NCBI GenBank assembly: GCA_019307815.1
Contig: JAFDIV010000018.1
Coordinates: forward strand, 1-64,000
DNA: 64,000 nucleotides
Reading direction: 5' to 3'
DNA from: Deltaproteobacteria bacterium
GTDB lineage: Bacteria; Desulfobacterota; DSM-4660; Desulfatiglandales; Desulfatiglandaceae
In this document: positions 17,651-25,507 of the stretch, piece by piece
Numbering within the stretch: position 1 is the stretch's first letter
How the letters are laid out: each line of letters begins with the position of its first letter
Position numbers and translations under genes: made by a program
The notes under the pieces: generated by a model
Database searches by the model: none
The model's input: the letters and a program-made list of their open reading frames with translations, nothing else
What the model was told of the DNA's origin: nothing

Positions 17651-19005
17651 CCTTGTTTAGGCTGCAAAAAGGCAACCAAGGGTTGTACATGGTTTTCTGA
17701 TTCCAGGTTATTAAGCTTATCCAAGAATTGGTTGGCTCTCGTACCCCCGATGACTGGACCTGCTAAACAAAGGAATTTTTCTGAAACAGCTTCTTTTGAC
17801 ATGGGATTTAAGGGGTCACCCCAGCAGTTTAAAACTTCATGGGTAAACTCTCGGCCATCTTTCATTTGGATGGCAATCTTGGCAGGGTTTTGCCCGGGCC
17901 GGAAGCTTTCATATTCAGGGGAATAAATCATCTCCACCTTGCTGGCAAGATCGGTTATCCTTTTATCTTCAAGGACTTCATTTCTCAGTGTTTCCAGGTC
18001 AATTTTCCCTTGGAGCAACATCGCTGCCACCAGATAAGGGGTTGAAAAGCGCATGGCCTCAATATTGACTGGAGTACTGGAAGAAGTGTGAACCGCTGCC
18101 TTGAAGCTCCATACCTTAATATGATGTATATCATCCAGGTTAATCTGTTCTTTTTCCAGAATGGCCTTCAAGGCGTCGAGGGTTGGGTGGGTAAAGCGGC
18201 ATGTGGGGTAGGGCTTAAAATAGTTTTCTCTAATGGCGTATTCTTTTCCAAGATTTTCACAAAGGAGAGCCGGATCAAAATTCTCGGACACAAATTGTGA
18301 AAAGGTTATTTTGAAACTGCTGGGCTCAGCGCGGATACCGCTAGCAAAAAATATGTTTGATAGCAATCCTAGATAGTTTGTAATTCCTGCAAAGGTGCTT
18401 GATACGTTTTTCCCTGCAAACGAATTTTTGACATAAGGGGAAAGGGCGTAGGAGGAGGCGATATTGGCAATTTCGGCTAGTGATTCAGGGCTCCTCTTAT
18501 ATATACACCCAATCCCCAGTGCACACCCGACCACACCCCACGTTCCTGTGGGATGAAGCCCTTTCCTGATTGACGAGGCACGGCTTATCCTACTTGCAGC
18601 TTCATAGCCTGCAATAAGACCGATAAGTAGCCTTTCGCCTGTTAGGTTGTTTGCCTCGCTTGATGCCAGTATGGCAGGAACGATCTGTATCGCAGGGTGA
18701 CCCATTGCCCTGGAGTTCCCTTCTTCATATTCCAGGCTTGAGCCTGAAATGCCACTAATCAATGCTGCGTTTAATGGGTGGAACCGCTCTTGTCTCCCCG
18801 GGCAGGTAGCGGTTTGCTCCTGCCCGTTATTTAAGGAGAGGCCCTTAGCAATCCTATTTACTTCATGGCTGTGAGATCCGGCAATGATAACGCCTAATGT
18901 GTCTAGCAAGACTAGTTTGGCATGCTCTATGAGGTATATGGGGATGGAGGCCAGGTTCATTCCTGAAAGAAACTCGCATAGGCTCAAAAGTTCTCTTTGT
19001 GCCAT
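17647..19005 (-). CDS. MmgE/PrpD family protein (2-methylcitrate dehydratase-like)
   Basis: A 452-residue cytoplasmic protein of the MmgE/PrpD fold, whose known members are iron-sulfur-independent dehydratases (2-methylcitrate), cis-aconitate decarboxylases and iminodisuccinate epimerases. Recognisable regions are LVLLDTLGVIIAGS near residue 30-45, the GNSRAMGHPAIQIVPAILA helix and GLHPTGTWGVVGCALG around 145-160. It opens the minus-strand catabolic operon and is followed with overlap by the regulator. The substrate is unknown; with TRAP, LarA-like and 2-oxo acid oxidoreductase genes downstream, a hydroxylated or unsaturated di- or tricarboxylate is a reasonable guess. Confidence 0.88.
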   Translation of the reverse strand: MAQRELLSLCEFLSGMNLASIPIYLIEHAKLVLLDTLGVIIAGSHSHEVNRIAKGLSLNNGQEQTATCPGRQERFHPLNAALISGISGSSLEYEEGNSRAMGHPAIQIVPAILASSEANNLTGERLLIGLIAGYEAASRISRASSIRKGLHPTGTWGVVGCALGIGCIYKRSPESLAEIANIASSYALSPYVKNSFAGKNVSSTFAGITNYLGLLSNIFFASGIRAEPSSFKITFSQFVSENFDPALLCENLGKEYAIRENYFKPYPTCRFTHPTLDALKAILEKEQINLDDIHHIKVWSFKAAVHTSSSTPVNIEAMRFSTPYLVAAMLLQGKIDLETLRNEVLEDKRITDLASKVEMIYSPEYESFRPGQNPAKIAIQMKDGREFTHEVLNCWGDPLNPMSKEAVSEKFLCLAGPVIGGTRANQFLDKLNNLESENHVQPLVAFLQPKQG

Positions 19006-19057
19006 TTAACCCCTCGGCCCATGGAAGGGCAGGAAAAACAGGATGTGGTCTATTTTT

Positions 19058-19093
19058 TGGTACGCATGTACCATTTTTTATACCAAAAGTCAA
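19058..19093 (-). promoter_or_regulatory. Promoter with overlapping operator of the MmgE-TRAP-KOR operon
   Basis: On the minus strand TTGACT (19093-19088) is followed after 17 bases by the weak -10 TACATG (19070-19065). The inverted repeat TGGTAC-GCAT-GTACCA (19058-19073) covers the -10, the classic place for a repressor; the XRE-cupin protein is the obvious candidate. The wider arms TTTTGGTA/TACCAAAA extend the symmetry. The rest of 19094-19471, before the divergent MFS gene, shows no gene. Confidence 0.65.
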
Positions 19094-19471
19094 TCTTTTT
19101 TTGCGCCTAAAATTTTGGAGGTGTACCTGAGGAAAAATGATTTGGAAGAGAGGGATCTAGTATTTTTGAGATGCATTGATATGCATACCCAACCCATTTC
19201 GTTCTTTTAGGTAGACCCCAATAGAGCACACCGAGGGATAAAGACGGCATGCAGTGTCTTTTTCTTCCATTTGGAACTGGCTCCTTCGTTGCTCAGGCCT
19301 TCTCCTTGGTTATGCCCTAATGGGCCCATGGTTTACTTTTGGCACCATAACATGTAAGGTTTGTATCCTGTTAATTTGGGTTCTAAAAGAACTTGAAATG
19401 GTAAAAATGTCACTACCCTCAAGTATTTCATAGATTTACCGTGCTGCCCTTTATACCCATCGGAGTAAAAG

Positions 19472-20719
19472 ATGCTGGAGCAGGATGCTAATCAAGGGGA
19501 AATCAGCCGTGAGGTCGAGACACGCTGGAGTATGCTTTTTCTTATCTTTGGGATTGGCATGGCCGCAGCGTTTCAGGTGGGCAAGGTCCCGCCCGTCCTC
19601 CCACTGCTCCGCAACGACCTGGGCCTGAGTCTATTCCTGGCAGGCTGGGTCCTTTCTGCCTTTAATGTTTTAGGGGCAATGATATCGCCGATGGCAGGAG
19701 CGGTTTCTGATTGGTTGGGGCATCGGCGGTTGATCATGTTTGGCCTTGGGTGCATGACAGCAGGCAGTTTTGCGGGGGCATACGCCCAGAGTGCGACCCT
19801 TCTTTTGGGAAGTCGTTTTTTAGAGGGCCTTGGTTATATCTTTATTATAATTTCGGCCCCAGGGCTTATTATAAGGGTTGTGGGGCATAAGGATCTAAGG
19901 ATAGCATTCGGCATATGGGGTGCTTTTATGCCAGCAGGTGGTGCTACCATGATGGTCATGGCCCCTTTTTTGGTTAGTGGCTTTGGATGGCGTGGCATGT
20001 GGCACATTAATGCGGGCCTGCTTTTTGGCTTTATTGTACTGGTTGCATGGACGACGAGGGACCTGGCAGGCCACAAGATTGTAACAAAAAGCCCCCTCAA
20101 CAAATTATGGGCAGACATATGGCAGACTCTCAGGTCGCCGGGACCAGCCCTTCTGGCCCTTTGTTTTGCTACTTATGCATTTCAGTTCTTAGTGGTCATA
20201 GGTTTTTTGCCCACACTGCTTATTGAAGAAGAGGGCCTACAACATGGCCTTGCTGCAATTCTGAGTGCAATTGCATTGGCTACCAATGTACCGGGCAATC
20301 TGTTGGGTGGATGGTTGCTCCAAAAGGGGGTAAAAAGATGGCTTTTGATTATGGTAGCAAGCCTGATCATGGGATTCTGTTGCTTTGTAATCTATGTTCC
20401 TATAGGAGGCGTGGTGGTTCGGTATGTGGGCTGTATCATCTTTATGGGTGCGGGAGGGATGATCCCTGCATCCCTCCTTCATGGGGCTGCGGAACATGCC
20501 CCAAGGCCTGAGTTGGTCTCCACCAGCAACGGTCTATTGATGCAAGGTGCTCAAATAGGTCTTCTAAGTGGGCCTCCCTTGGTGGCGTTTGTAGTTTCCC
20601 GCACGGGCACCTGGCGGAGCGCTACATGGGTATTGGCCATTGTCGCCTTGATCGGAATAGGTCTGTCTCTTGGATTGAGGTCTGTTGAGAAACGCAAAAG
20701 AGAAAGGATGCTCCTATAA
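19472..20719 (+). CDS. MFS transporter
   Basis: A 415-residue inner-membrane protein with 12 hydrophobic segments, of the CynX/NimT-like or organic-anion part of the major facilitator superfamily. The conserved loop between helices 2 and 3 is AVSDWLGHRRLIMFG, with the G-x-x-x-D-x-x-G-x-R/K-x pattern only partly kept. It is transcribed away from the catabolic operon and shares its 466-bp intergenic region, so it may carry a related substrate, but this is not proven. No partner genes follow; it converges on cobT. Confidence 0.88.
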   Translation: MLEQDANQGEISREVETRWSMLFLIFGIGMAAAFQVGKVPPVLPLLRNDLGLSLFLAGWVLSAFNVLGAMISPMAGAVSDWLGHRRLIMFGLGCMTAGSFAGAYAQSATLLLGSRFLEGLGYIFIIISAPGLIIRVVGHKDLRIAFGIWGAFMPAGGATMMVMAPFLVSGFGWRGMWHINAGLLFGFIVLVAWTTRDLAGHKIVTKSPLNKLWADIWQTLRSPGPALLALCFATYAFQFLVVIGFLPTLLIEEEGLQHGLAAILSAIALATNVPGNLLGGWLLQKGVKRWLLIMVASLIMGFCCFVIYVPIGGVVVRYVGCIIFMGAGGMIPASLLHGAAEHAPRPELVSTSNGLLMQGAQIGLLSGPPLVAFVVSRTGTWRSATWVLAIVALIGIGLSLGLRSVEKRKRERMLL

Positions 20720-20782
20720 TGGCTTGTCGGTTTCAAAAGGGCTTCGTACCAATATCCTTAAGCACCCATATTGATATCACCT

Positions 20783-21895
20783 CTAGGTCTCATTCTTTTT
20801 TGAAACTCCGGCCTCGTCAAAGGAGGCCATCTCACACATGATCTTGGCTACTGCCTCAACGATGTTAATGGCTATAGCCGCCCCAGTGCCTTCTCCTAGC
20901 CTCATATTAAGGTCAATGACCGGCTCAAGGTCCATATAAGAAAGTGCAGCCTGATGAGCCGGCTCAACGGATCGATGGCCGGATATGAGGTATCCCCGGA
21001 TATCAGGATTGATGAGATATGCGATCAATCCACCCGCCGTTGAAATGACGCCGTCAAGCACCACGGCAACCCTGCGGGAAGCCGCAGCAAGGACGGCTCC
21101 AGCAATGCCCGCAATCTCGTAGCCTCCCGCCTTTTGTAACACATCGAAGCCCTTAAGAGGGTCAGGGTTATGAAACTGGAGAGCCTTTTCAATTACTTGA
21201 ACCTTGCGTTCTAGGGTCTTGTCATCGATTCCCGTACCCCGGCCAGTGGCATGGATGGGGCTGATACCGGTGACTGCGCAGATGATAGCAGCTGCGGCAG
21301 TGGTGTTTCCGATCCCCATGTCGCCTAGTCCCACAATGTCTATGGGGCGATTGGCGTGTTCTGTCAGAAAGACATCCATTCCATTCTGGACGGCCTCCAC
21401 CGTTTCCTGAGGAGTCATGGCCGACTCTAGGGCAAAGTTACGTGTTCCTTTACGTACCTTTTTTTTCACCAATAACGGGTGATCTTCAAAATCGGCGTTT
21501 ACCCCCATGTCCACTACGCGCATGTCGATTCCATGGTGACGGCAGAGTACGTTAATGGCAGCACCACCGTTGAGGAAGTTTTTGATCATTTGGGCTGTTA
21601 CCTCAGCCGGATAGGCCGATACTCCCTCTTCCACCACGCCATGGTCACCGGCAAAAACCAACACCTGTTTTCTATTGATTTTCGGGTTCAAGTTATTCTG
21701 TATTAAACAGAGTTGGATGGCCAGATCCTCAAGCCTCCCGAGAGATCCCAGCGGTTTGGTTTTGTTATCCATCTTGCCCCTGGCCTGTGGAAGGAGCTGT
21801 GTGTCCATCGGTTTAATCGATTCAATTATGGGCTGCCAGACCGGATCAATTAATTTTTCCCAGCTAATTTGCCCAATAGAGTTCTTACCATTCAT
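20783..21895 (-). CDS. cobT: Nicotinate-nucleotide:dimethylbenzimidazole phosphoribosyltransferase
   Basis: CobT makes the alpha-ribazole phosphate of the lower ligand of cobalamin from nicotinate mononucleotide and a benzimidazole-type base. The 370-residue protein has the family marks KTKPLGSLGRLEDLA (about 45-59), FAGDHGVVEEGVSAYP (82-97), GLGDMGIGNTT and the catalytic-glutamate loop RLGEGTGAAIA near residue 330-345. It is governed by the cobalamin riboswitch at 22117-22460, with about 220 bases in between. No cobU, cobS or cobC is adjacent. It converges on the MFS gene with a 63-base gap that shows no clear terminator. Confidence 0.96.
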   Translation of the reverse strand: MNGKNSIGQISWEKLIDPVWQPIIESIKPMDTQLLPQARGKMDNKTKPLGSLGRLEDLAIQLCLIQNNLNPKINRKQVLVFAGDHGVVEEGVSAYPAEVTAQMIKNFLNGGAAINVLCRHHGIDMRVVDMGVNADFEDHPLLVKKKVRKGTRNFALESAMTPQETVEAVQNGMDVFLTEHANRPIDIVGLGDMGIGNTTAAAAIICAVTGISPIHATGRGTGIDDKTLERKVQVIEKALQFHNPDPLKGFDVLQKAGGYEIAGIAGAVLAAASRRVAVVLDGVISTAGGLIAYLINPDIRGYLISGHRSVEPAHQAALSYMDLEPVIDLNMRLGEGTGAAIAINIVEAVAKIMCEMASFDEAGVSKKNET

Positions 21896-22116
21896 GAATA
21901 TAGTCCTCCTTTGCTCTGAACCTATTGTTGAGTAGGGAAAAAGGTGCGGAATTGAGGGACAAATCTCTTACAAATGGCCGGCTAATTTGAGGTGCGATCA
22001 AGAAAGTAATAACAAAAAAGCTGAGCACCATATTCCGCATCTTTCCCTCGTGTGTCTAACCAAGAGAGACAAGATACGGATAGCACCCAGCATGTTATCC
22101 GTGAATCATTCACAAA

Positions 22117-22460
22117 CAGGCAGGCTTTCTGGCTTACGGATCATCCTACTAACCGCGCCTTCCCATCCCGCACTCAACTCATAAACGAAGCCTCCACATC
22201 AGGCATGTTCCACTATCATATGCGAGATCTTCGTTCTGCGTCAATTTCCTCTCTAAGTTGAGTGCGGGGCAGTGGCTTTACATGGACACCCGCCAATAAA
22301 CTATTTAACGATTTAACTATTCAACTATTCAACCACTTAACGAATATCCATGTTGCGGCCTTCGTCCCCGATCACAGCAATGGCTGGCTTGCGGTGGATT
22401 TTCACCACTCTTTCCTTTTACCAACACACAGGTATATCAACCCTCTGCGTTGCACCTGTT
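22117..22460 (-). promoter_or_regulatory. Cobalamin riboswitch 1 (controls cobT)
   Basis: Read on the minus strand it has the canonical order: CAGGTGC, then GGTAAAAGGAA, GGTGAAAATCC, GGGGACGAAGGCCGCAA, the B12 box AAAGCCACTG, GGGAAGGCGCGG and the closing GCCAGAAAGCCTGCCTG. The P6-side hairpin is enlarged by the shared block at 22270-22359, and the following variable arm (22165-22268) is a 13-bp stem with a long loop. There is no terminator with a T run between the aptamer and cobT (21896-22116), so control may be translational or through a less obvious structure. Confidence 0.92.
22270..22359 (-). repeat. Shared 90-nt riboswitch block, copy 1
   Basis: Same 90 bases as at 24421-24510 (plus strand). 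It contains the end of the GCCGC strand, a stem of about 17 pairs (ACATGGATATTCG.. with ..CGGGTGTCCATGT, including G-T pairs) and a loop made of an 8-base tandem motif (GTTGAATA, GTTGAATA, GTTAAATC, GTTAAATA), then the B12 box. Confidence 0.9.
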
Positions 22461-22472
22461 TGTTTTTCGAGC

Positions 22473-22501
22473 CATATAAATCAGGTTAACCTTTTTGTCA
22501 A
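22473..22501 (-). promoter_or_regulatory. Sigma-70 promoter of the riboswitch-cobT transcript
   Basis: On the minus strand TTGACA (22501-22496), a 17-base spacer containing GGTTAACC, and TATATG (22478-22473). The RNA would start about six bases before the aptamer. Confidence 0.8.
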
Positions 22502-22589
22502 CTCGAAATTCTAAGGATCTTTTCTACTTCTTTTTCCTTCCATCATGGTTTTTTGAAGTCAAATTGATTATATGTGTAGGAATTATTAT

Positions 22590-23828
22590 CTAATGGTGAG
22601 CGTCCTTTTCCTCTAAGGGTGAATTGTCTTGATGATTACTATTGTCATTATCAATAAGGTCAGGGTAAAGTTTCTTCATACAATCAGGGCATATTGAGTG
22701 GCTGAAATCGGCTTCAGAATGGTCGCGAATATAGGCCTCAACCTGATTCCAGTATCCCTTGTCATCTCTGATCCTCTTACATGATGCACATATGGGGATA
22801 ATCCCTTTTAATATCTTAATCTCGGAAAGTGTTTCTTGAAGTTCCAGAATCAACTTGTTTCGCTCTTCTTCAGCCTTTTTCCTTTCAGTAATATCTGTGA
22901 TGTTTAGCCTTGCCCCTATGACTTCCCCTGCATCCACTATGGGAGAAGTATAAACTAGAGCAACCATTTCTTCTTTATCCCTTTTTCTGAAACAGAATTC
23001 GTCCCCCTCAATTTTTTCCCCTTTGAGGATATCATTCAACAGGATGGAAACACGTTCTTCATCATCAGCATCACCTCTAAAAAGCTTTCTGATATTTAGG
23101 CCTGATTTCAAGTGCGCGGGAGTAATGCCAAAGACCTCCATTCCGAGTCGGTTCATGTAAGTGATAAGTAAGTTTTTGTCTAACTCGCATAGGATAGTGG
23201 GCAACATATCGGCTATTTCCCGGAACCGTTTCTCACTCTCGATGAGCGCCTCATGAGCGCGTTTGCGGTCAATGGCCAAGGCGACCTGTTCGGAAACAGA
23301 GGCAAGGACTTTGACATCCTTTTCCGTGAATATATGGGGATTGGTATAGCTCTGAACTGCCATGACGCCGATAACCTTATTGTCAGCTATAAGGGGAACG
23401 CCTAGCCATGTAAGGGGAACAGACCCTTGTAACCTGTTCTGGGCCTTTCTTTCAAGAAGTTCTTTTCTATCCAGCAGTACGGGTTCTTTGTCAATGATAA
23501 CCTGACCTGTAAGGGAATCCGACACATCATAATCTACTATCAGTTCCCAAAAATTTTTGTCTTTCTCATCTTTATAATAGGGAAAATGGAGTGTCCGTTT
23601 TTCGCTGTCATAGAGGGCAATGTAAAAATTCGTTACATCGATGATTTTGGCCAATGCCTGGTGGATAGTAGCATAAAGCTGGCTTAGATCCTTGGTAGTG
23701 TTAACGGCATTAGAAATTCGAAACAAAACCTCGTTGATTTCTTCTGCGTGTTTAAGTTCTTCGGTCTTTGTATGATAATTTTCATTCATAGACAAAACCT
23801 CAACCCCCATTTTTGTCAGTTTTTGCAA
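22590..23828 (-). CDS. GAF-PAS sensory protein with C-terminal cysteine motif, no kinase domain
   Basis: A 412-residue soluble sensor. A GAF domain spans about residues 35-195 (ITNFYIALYDSE-like core in VTNFYIALYDSEKRTLHFPY; LGVPLIADNKVIGVMAVQSY). A PAS domain with PAC motif spans about 200-325. A short coiled coil is followed by CASCKRIRDDKGYWNQVE and CPDCMKKLYP (about 350-395), a four-cysteine, probably zinc-binding module often seen at the end of such proteins. No histidine kinase, GGDEF or DNA-binding domain follows, so its output is unknown. It is probably a single gene; the 491 bases upstream to 24319 hold an intergenic repeat and the promoter of riboswitch 2. Confidence 0.82.
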   Translation of the reverse strand: MQKLTKMGVEVLSMNENYHTKTEELKHAEEINEVLFRISNAVNTTKDLSQLYATIHQALAKIIDVTNFYIALYDSEKRTLHFPYYKDEKDKNFWELIVDYDVSDSLTGQVIIDKEPVLLDRKELLERKAQNRLQGSVPLTWLGVPLIADNKVIGVMAVQSYTNPHIFTEKDVKVLASVSEQVALAIDRKRAHEALIESEKRFREIADMLPTILCELDKNLLITYMNRLGMEVFGITPAHLKSGLNIRKLFRGDADDEERVSILLNDILKGEKIEGDEFCFRKRDKEEMVALVYTSPIVDAGEVIGARLNITDITERKKAEEERNKLILELQETLSEIKILKGIIPICASCKRIRDDKGYWNQVEAYIRDHSEADFSHSICPDCMKKLYPDLIDNDNSNHQDNSPLEEKDAHH

Positions 23829-24082
23829 GTGGGCCTCTTAGACGGGATCGTCACTAGGTAAGAGAAGCTTAAGGGATCTTGTGGGCTACCACATTCATTC
23901 TGCCCATGTTTTCTAAGATTCTAAATAGTGATATTGGAGACAATCCTGCAGATTTGTCAAGAAAAAAGAGAGGCGTAGGAGCATTAAGTTATAATATAGG
24001 ATATTAAGGATACATTTGCACAATCATTCTGACTTAATGTAAAGATATTTCCAGATGGAACGCTGTGAAGGGGTTGGCAATC

Positions 24083-24161
24083 CGTCATTTCGAAAGGCAT
24101 CAGCTCCGATGAATTTTTTTCCGCAATTATGCCAAGATTTCTCGCTTTGCTCGAAATGACG
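24083..24161. repeat. Intergenic inverted-repeat element (REP-like)
   Basis: CGTCATTTCGA (24083-24093) and TCGAAATGACG (24151-24161) form perfect 11-bp ends of a 79-bp element. A half copy (TCGAAATGACA) recurs at 46763-46773. It encodes nothing visible. Confidence 0.65.
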
Positions 24162-24276
24162 TGCGGTGAGTACCCAAGTCCACTGGTTCCGCAAACACCC
24201 GTTACCCTGGATCGAGTCGGTAGCCATTCGCGCATAATCTGGGTTTACATGTGGACAAGATCAAGAGAATTTTTCC

Positions 24277-24305
24277 TTGACTTGCCCATCGTATTTTTTT
24301 AATAC
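24277..24305 (+). promoter_or_regulatory. Sigma-70 promoter of riboswitch 2
   Basis: TTGACT (24277-24282), 17-base spacer, TAATAC (24300-24305); the aptamer starts about eight bases after the expected RNA start. Confidence 0.75.
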
Positions 24306-24319
24306 ACGTAAAAAATGTT

Positions 24320-24665
24320 CAGGTGCCCTTTTGGGCTTAACCCGCCACCGAGCTCTGGCGGGTTAAAAGGGAACCCCGTGAGAATCGGGGACCGGCCCGC
24401 GGCTGTGAGTGGGGACGAAAGCCGCAACATGGATATTCGTTAAGTGGTTGAATAGTTGAATAGTTAAATCGTTAAATAGTTTATTGGCGGGTGTCCATGT
24501 AAAGCCACTGTCAAGAGAAAGCAATCAGCTACGAGCGGTCAGCCATCAGCTTTACTGAGGAGGTGGATTGACTCTTTGCTGATAGCTGACGGCTGAAAGC
24601 TGAATGCTCAACTGGCGGGAAGGCGCGGTTAGTAGGATGATCCACGAGTCAGAAGACCTGCCTGA
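24320..24665 (+). promoter_or_regulatory. Cobalamin riboswitch 2 (controls the TonB-receptor operon)
   Basis: Canonical pieces in order: CAGGTGCCC, TTAAAAGGGAACCC, GTGAGAATCGGGGACCGGCC, GGGGACGAAAGCCGCAAC, B12 box AAAGCCACTG (ending 24510), GGGAAGGCGCGG and the closing AGTCAGAAGACCTGCCTG. The P6 side holds the shared 90-nt block (24421-24510). Its variable arm (24520-24608) is a long hairpin of about 30 pairs built from AGCTGA-like units, unrelated to the arms of the other two riboswitches. A terminator follows at 24729-24769, giving a transcriptional off switch. Confidence 0.95.
24421..24510 (+). repeat. Shared 90-nt riboswitch block, copy 2
   Basis: Identical to copy 1 over the 90 bases as read by eye, and one substitution from copy 3 at 36604-36693 (GTGGTTG versus GTGGTTA). 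It includes the P6 extension with an 8-base repeat loop and the B12 box. Confidence 0.9.
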
Positions 24666-24728
24666 ACGCAGAGGCCTCCCTCGTGGTTAAGGGTGAAGCC
24701 TTTTAGGATCTCGAGGATAAAAACGGGA

Positions 24729-24769
24729 TATCCCCGGATCGGTTGATAATCGGTCCGGGGATTTTTTTT
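24729..24769 (+). terminator. Riboswitch-controlled intrinsic terminator
   Basis: ATCCCCGGA pairs with TCCGGGGAT around a short loop and is followed by eight T. It lies between the aptamer and the first gene (24786). The same stem, with the same preceding CTCGAGGATAAAAACGGGA, occurs after riboswitch 3. Confidence 0.9.
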
Positions 24770-24785
24770 GGGGAAGGAGGCGGAG

Positions 24786-25148
24786 ATGCAACGGGAAAGG
24801 GTACTCATTGTAAGCGATAGTCCAGATAGAAAAGCGTTTCTGGAGTTCCATGTAAAGGGACTTAAATTGCGGCCTATTTGGTATCCCAACATACTTGCTG
24901 CACGGATGGCGGCAAGATCTGACCCATTTGTGTTGATTATAGTGGACCTGAATATTCCGGTGGAGCCCAAGCTGGCGCTTATAAACGATTGTATTAAGTG
25001 GCAGGCAGAAACCATGGTAGTGAGCATAGGAAAGACCGAATACCTTATGAAAGAGAAGCCATTGCCAGAGGTATCTTCCGTTGTGAGCCTGTCATCGATT
25101 GAATCAGTACCCGTTCTTATCAAGGAGTGGGTTAACAGGGGTAGATGA
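24786..25148 (+). CDS. Small receiver-like protein under B12 control
   Basis: A 120-residue protein that looks like a degenerate CheY-type alpha/beta fold: RVLIVSDSPDRKAFLEFHV at the start, LIIVDLNIPVEPKLALI around residue 55-70 where the phospho-acceptor aspartate would be, and VVSIGKTEYL near 85. The acidic pair and the conserved lysine are not convincing, so it is probably not a normal response regulator. GGAGG lies five bases before ATG 24786. It is the first gene after the riboswitch terminator and is followed with a short overlap or gap by a second small gene and the TonB receptor. Function unknown. Confidence 0.75.
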   Translation: MQRERVLIVSDSPDRKAFLEFHVKGLKLRPIWYPNILAARMAARSDPFVLIIVDLNIPVEPKLALINDCIKWQAETMVVSIGKTEYLMKEKPLPEVSSVVSLSSIESVPVLIKEWVNRGR

Positions 25149-25177
25149 AGTATTTCTCAAGGAGAAAAGGAGGTGTC

Positions 25178-25438
25178 ATGAAGACAGGAGTGATCGTCTA
25201 TGTGGTGGGGAGCCAAGGTAAGCTCACTAACTCAGAGTATGAGGACCTTGCAAGAACTCTGGACATAAGAGCGGACAGGGTGGAGGTGGTGACTTCAAGT
25301 GAAGGTGATTTGGGTGTAATGGATGTGTGGTGGAGGCTGACAGCTAAAGGGATGAACAGGATAGTCTGTGTGATAGCAGAAATGACGCAAAGGTCTCAAC
25401 TCAGACTGACAGGGCGCGAGCTGAGGCTTTGCGGATAG
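25178..25438 (+). CDS. Small unknown protein under B12 control
   Basis: An 86-residue protein with a likely alpha/beta pattern (TGVIVYVVGSQGKLTNSEYE at the start, then RADRVEVVTSSEGD and MNRIVCVIAEMTQR). A GGAGGTGTC site precedes ATG 25178, which I prefer to an upstream ATG at 25145. I do not recognise the family. It lies between the receiver-like protein and the TonB receptor in a riboswitch-controlled operon and so probably takes part in corrinoid uptake or its regulation. Confidence 0.7.
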   Translation: MKTGVIVYVVGSQGKLTNSEYEDLARTLDIRADRVEVVTSSEGDLGVMDVWWRLTAKGMNRIVCVIAEMTQRSQLRLTGRELRLCG

Positions 25439-25507
25439 GGACGCAAAGAAACTCGTCTAATAATGGTTATTGGCGTTGGACATTATGAAAGTAAAGGAGG
25501 TTCGAGA

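Noticed and set aside
19338-19352. TGGCACCATAACATG as a sigma-54 promoter before the MFS gene
   Set aside because: Only the -24 half fits; the -12 TTGC is absent.
22168-22265. CACTCAACT-ended element as a mobile element (MITE)
   Set aside because: The stems in riboswitches 1 and 3 differ by compensating base changes and sit exactly where a riboswitch arm belongs; no target-site duplication is visible.
24432-24482. Tandem GTTGAATA/GTTAAATA units that might be taken for a CRISPR or satellite
   Set aside because: The units are 8 bases with no spacers, always in the same riboswitch position; they form the loop of the P6 extension.
24629-25123. 165-codon minus-strand frame opposite the first gene of the riboswitch 2 operon
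   Set aside because: It overlaps the riboswitch end, terminator and a plus-strand gene with a good ribosome site; its composition looks like an antisense shadow.
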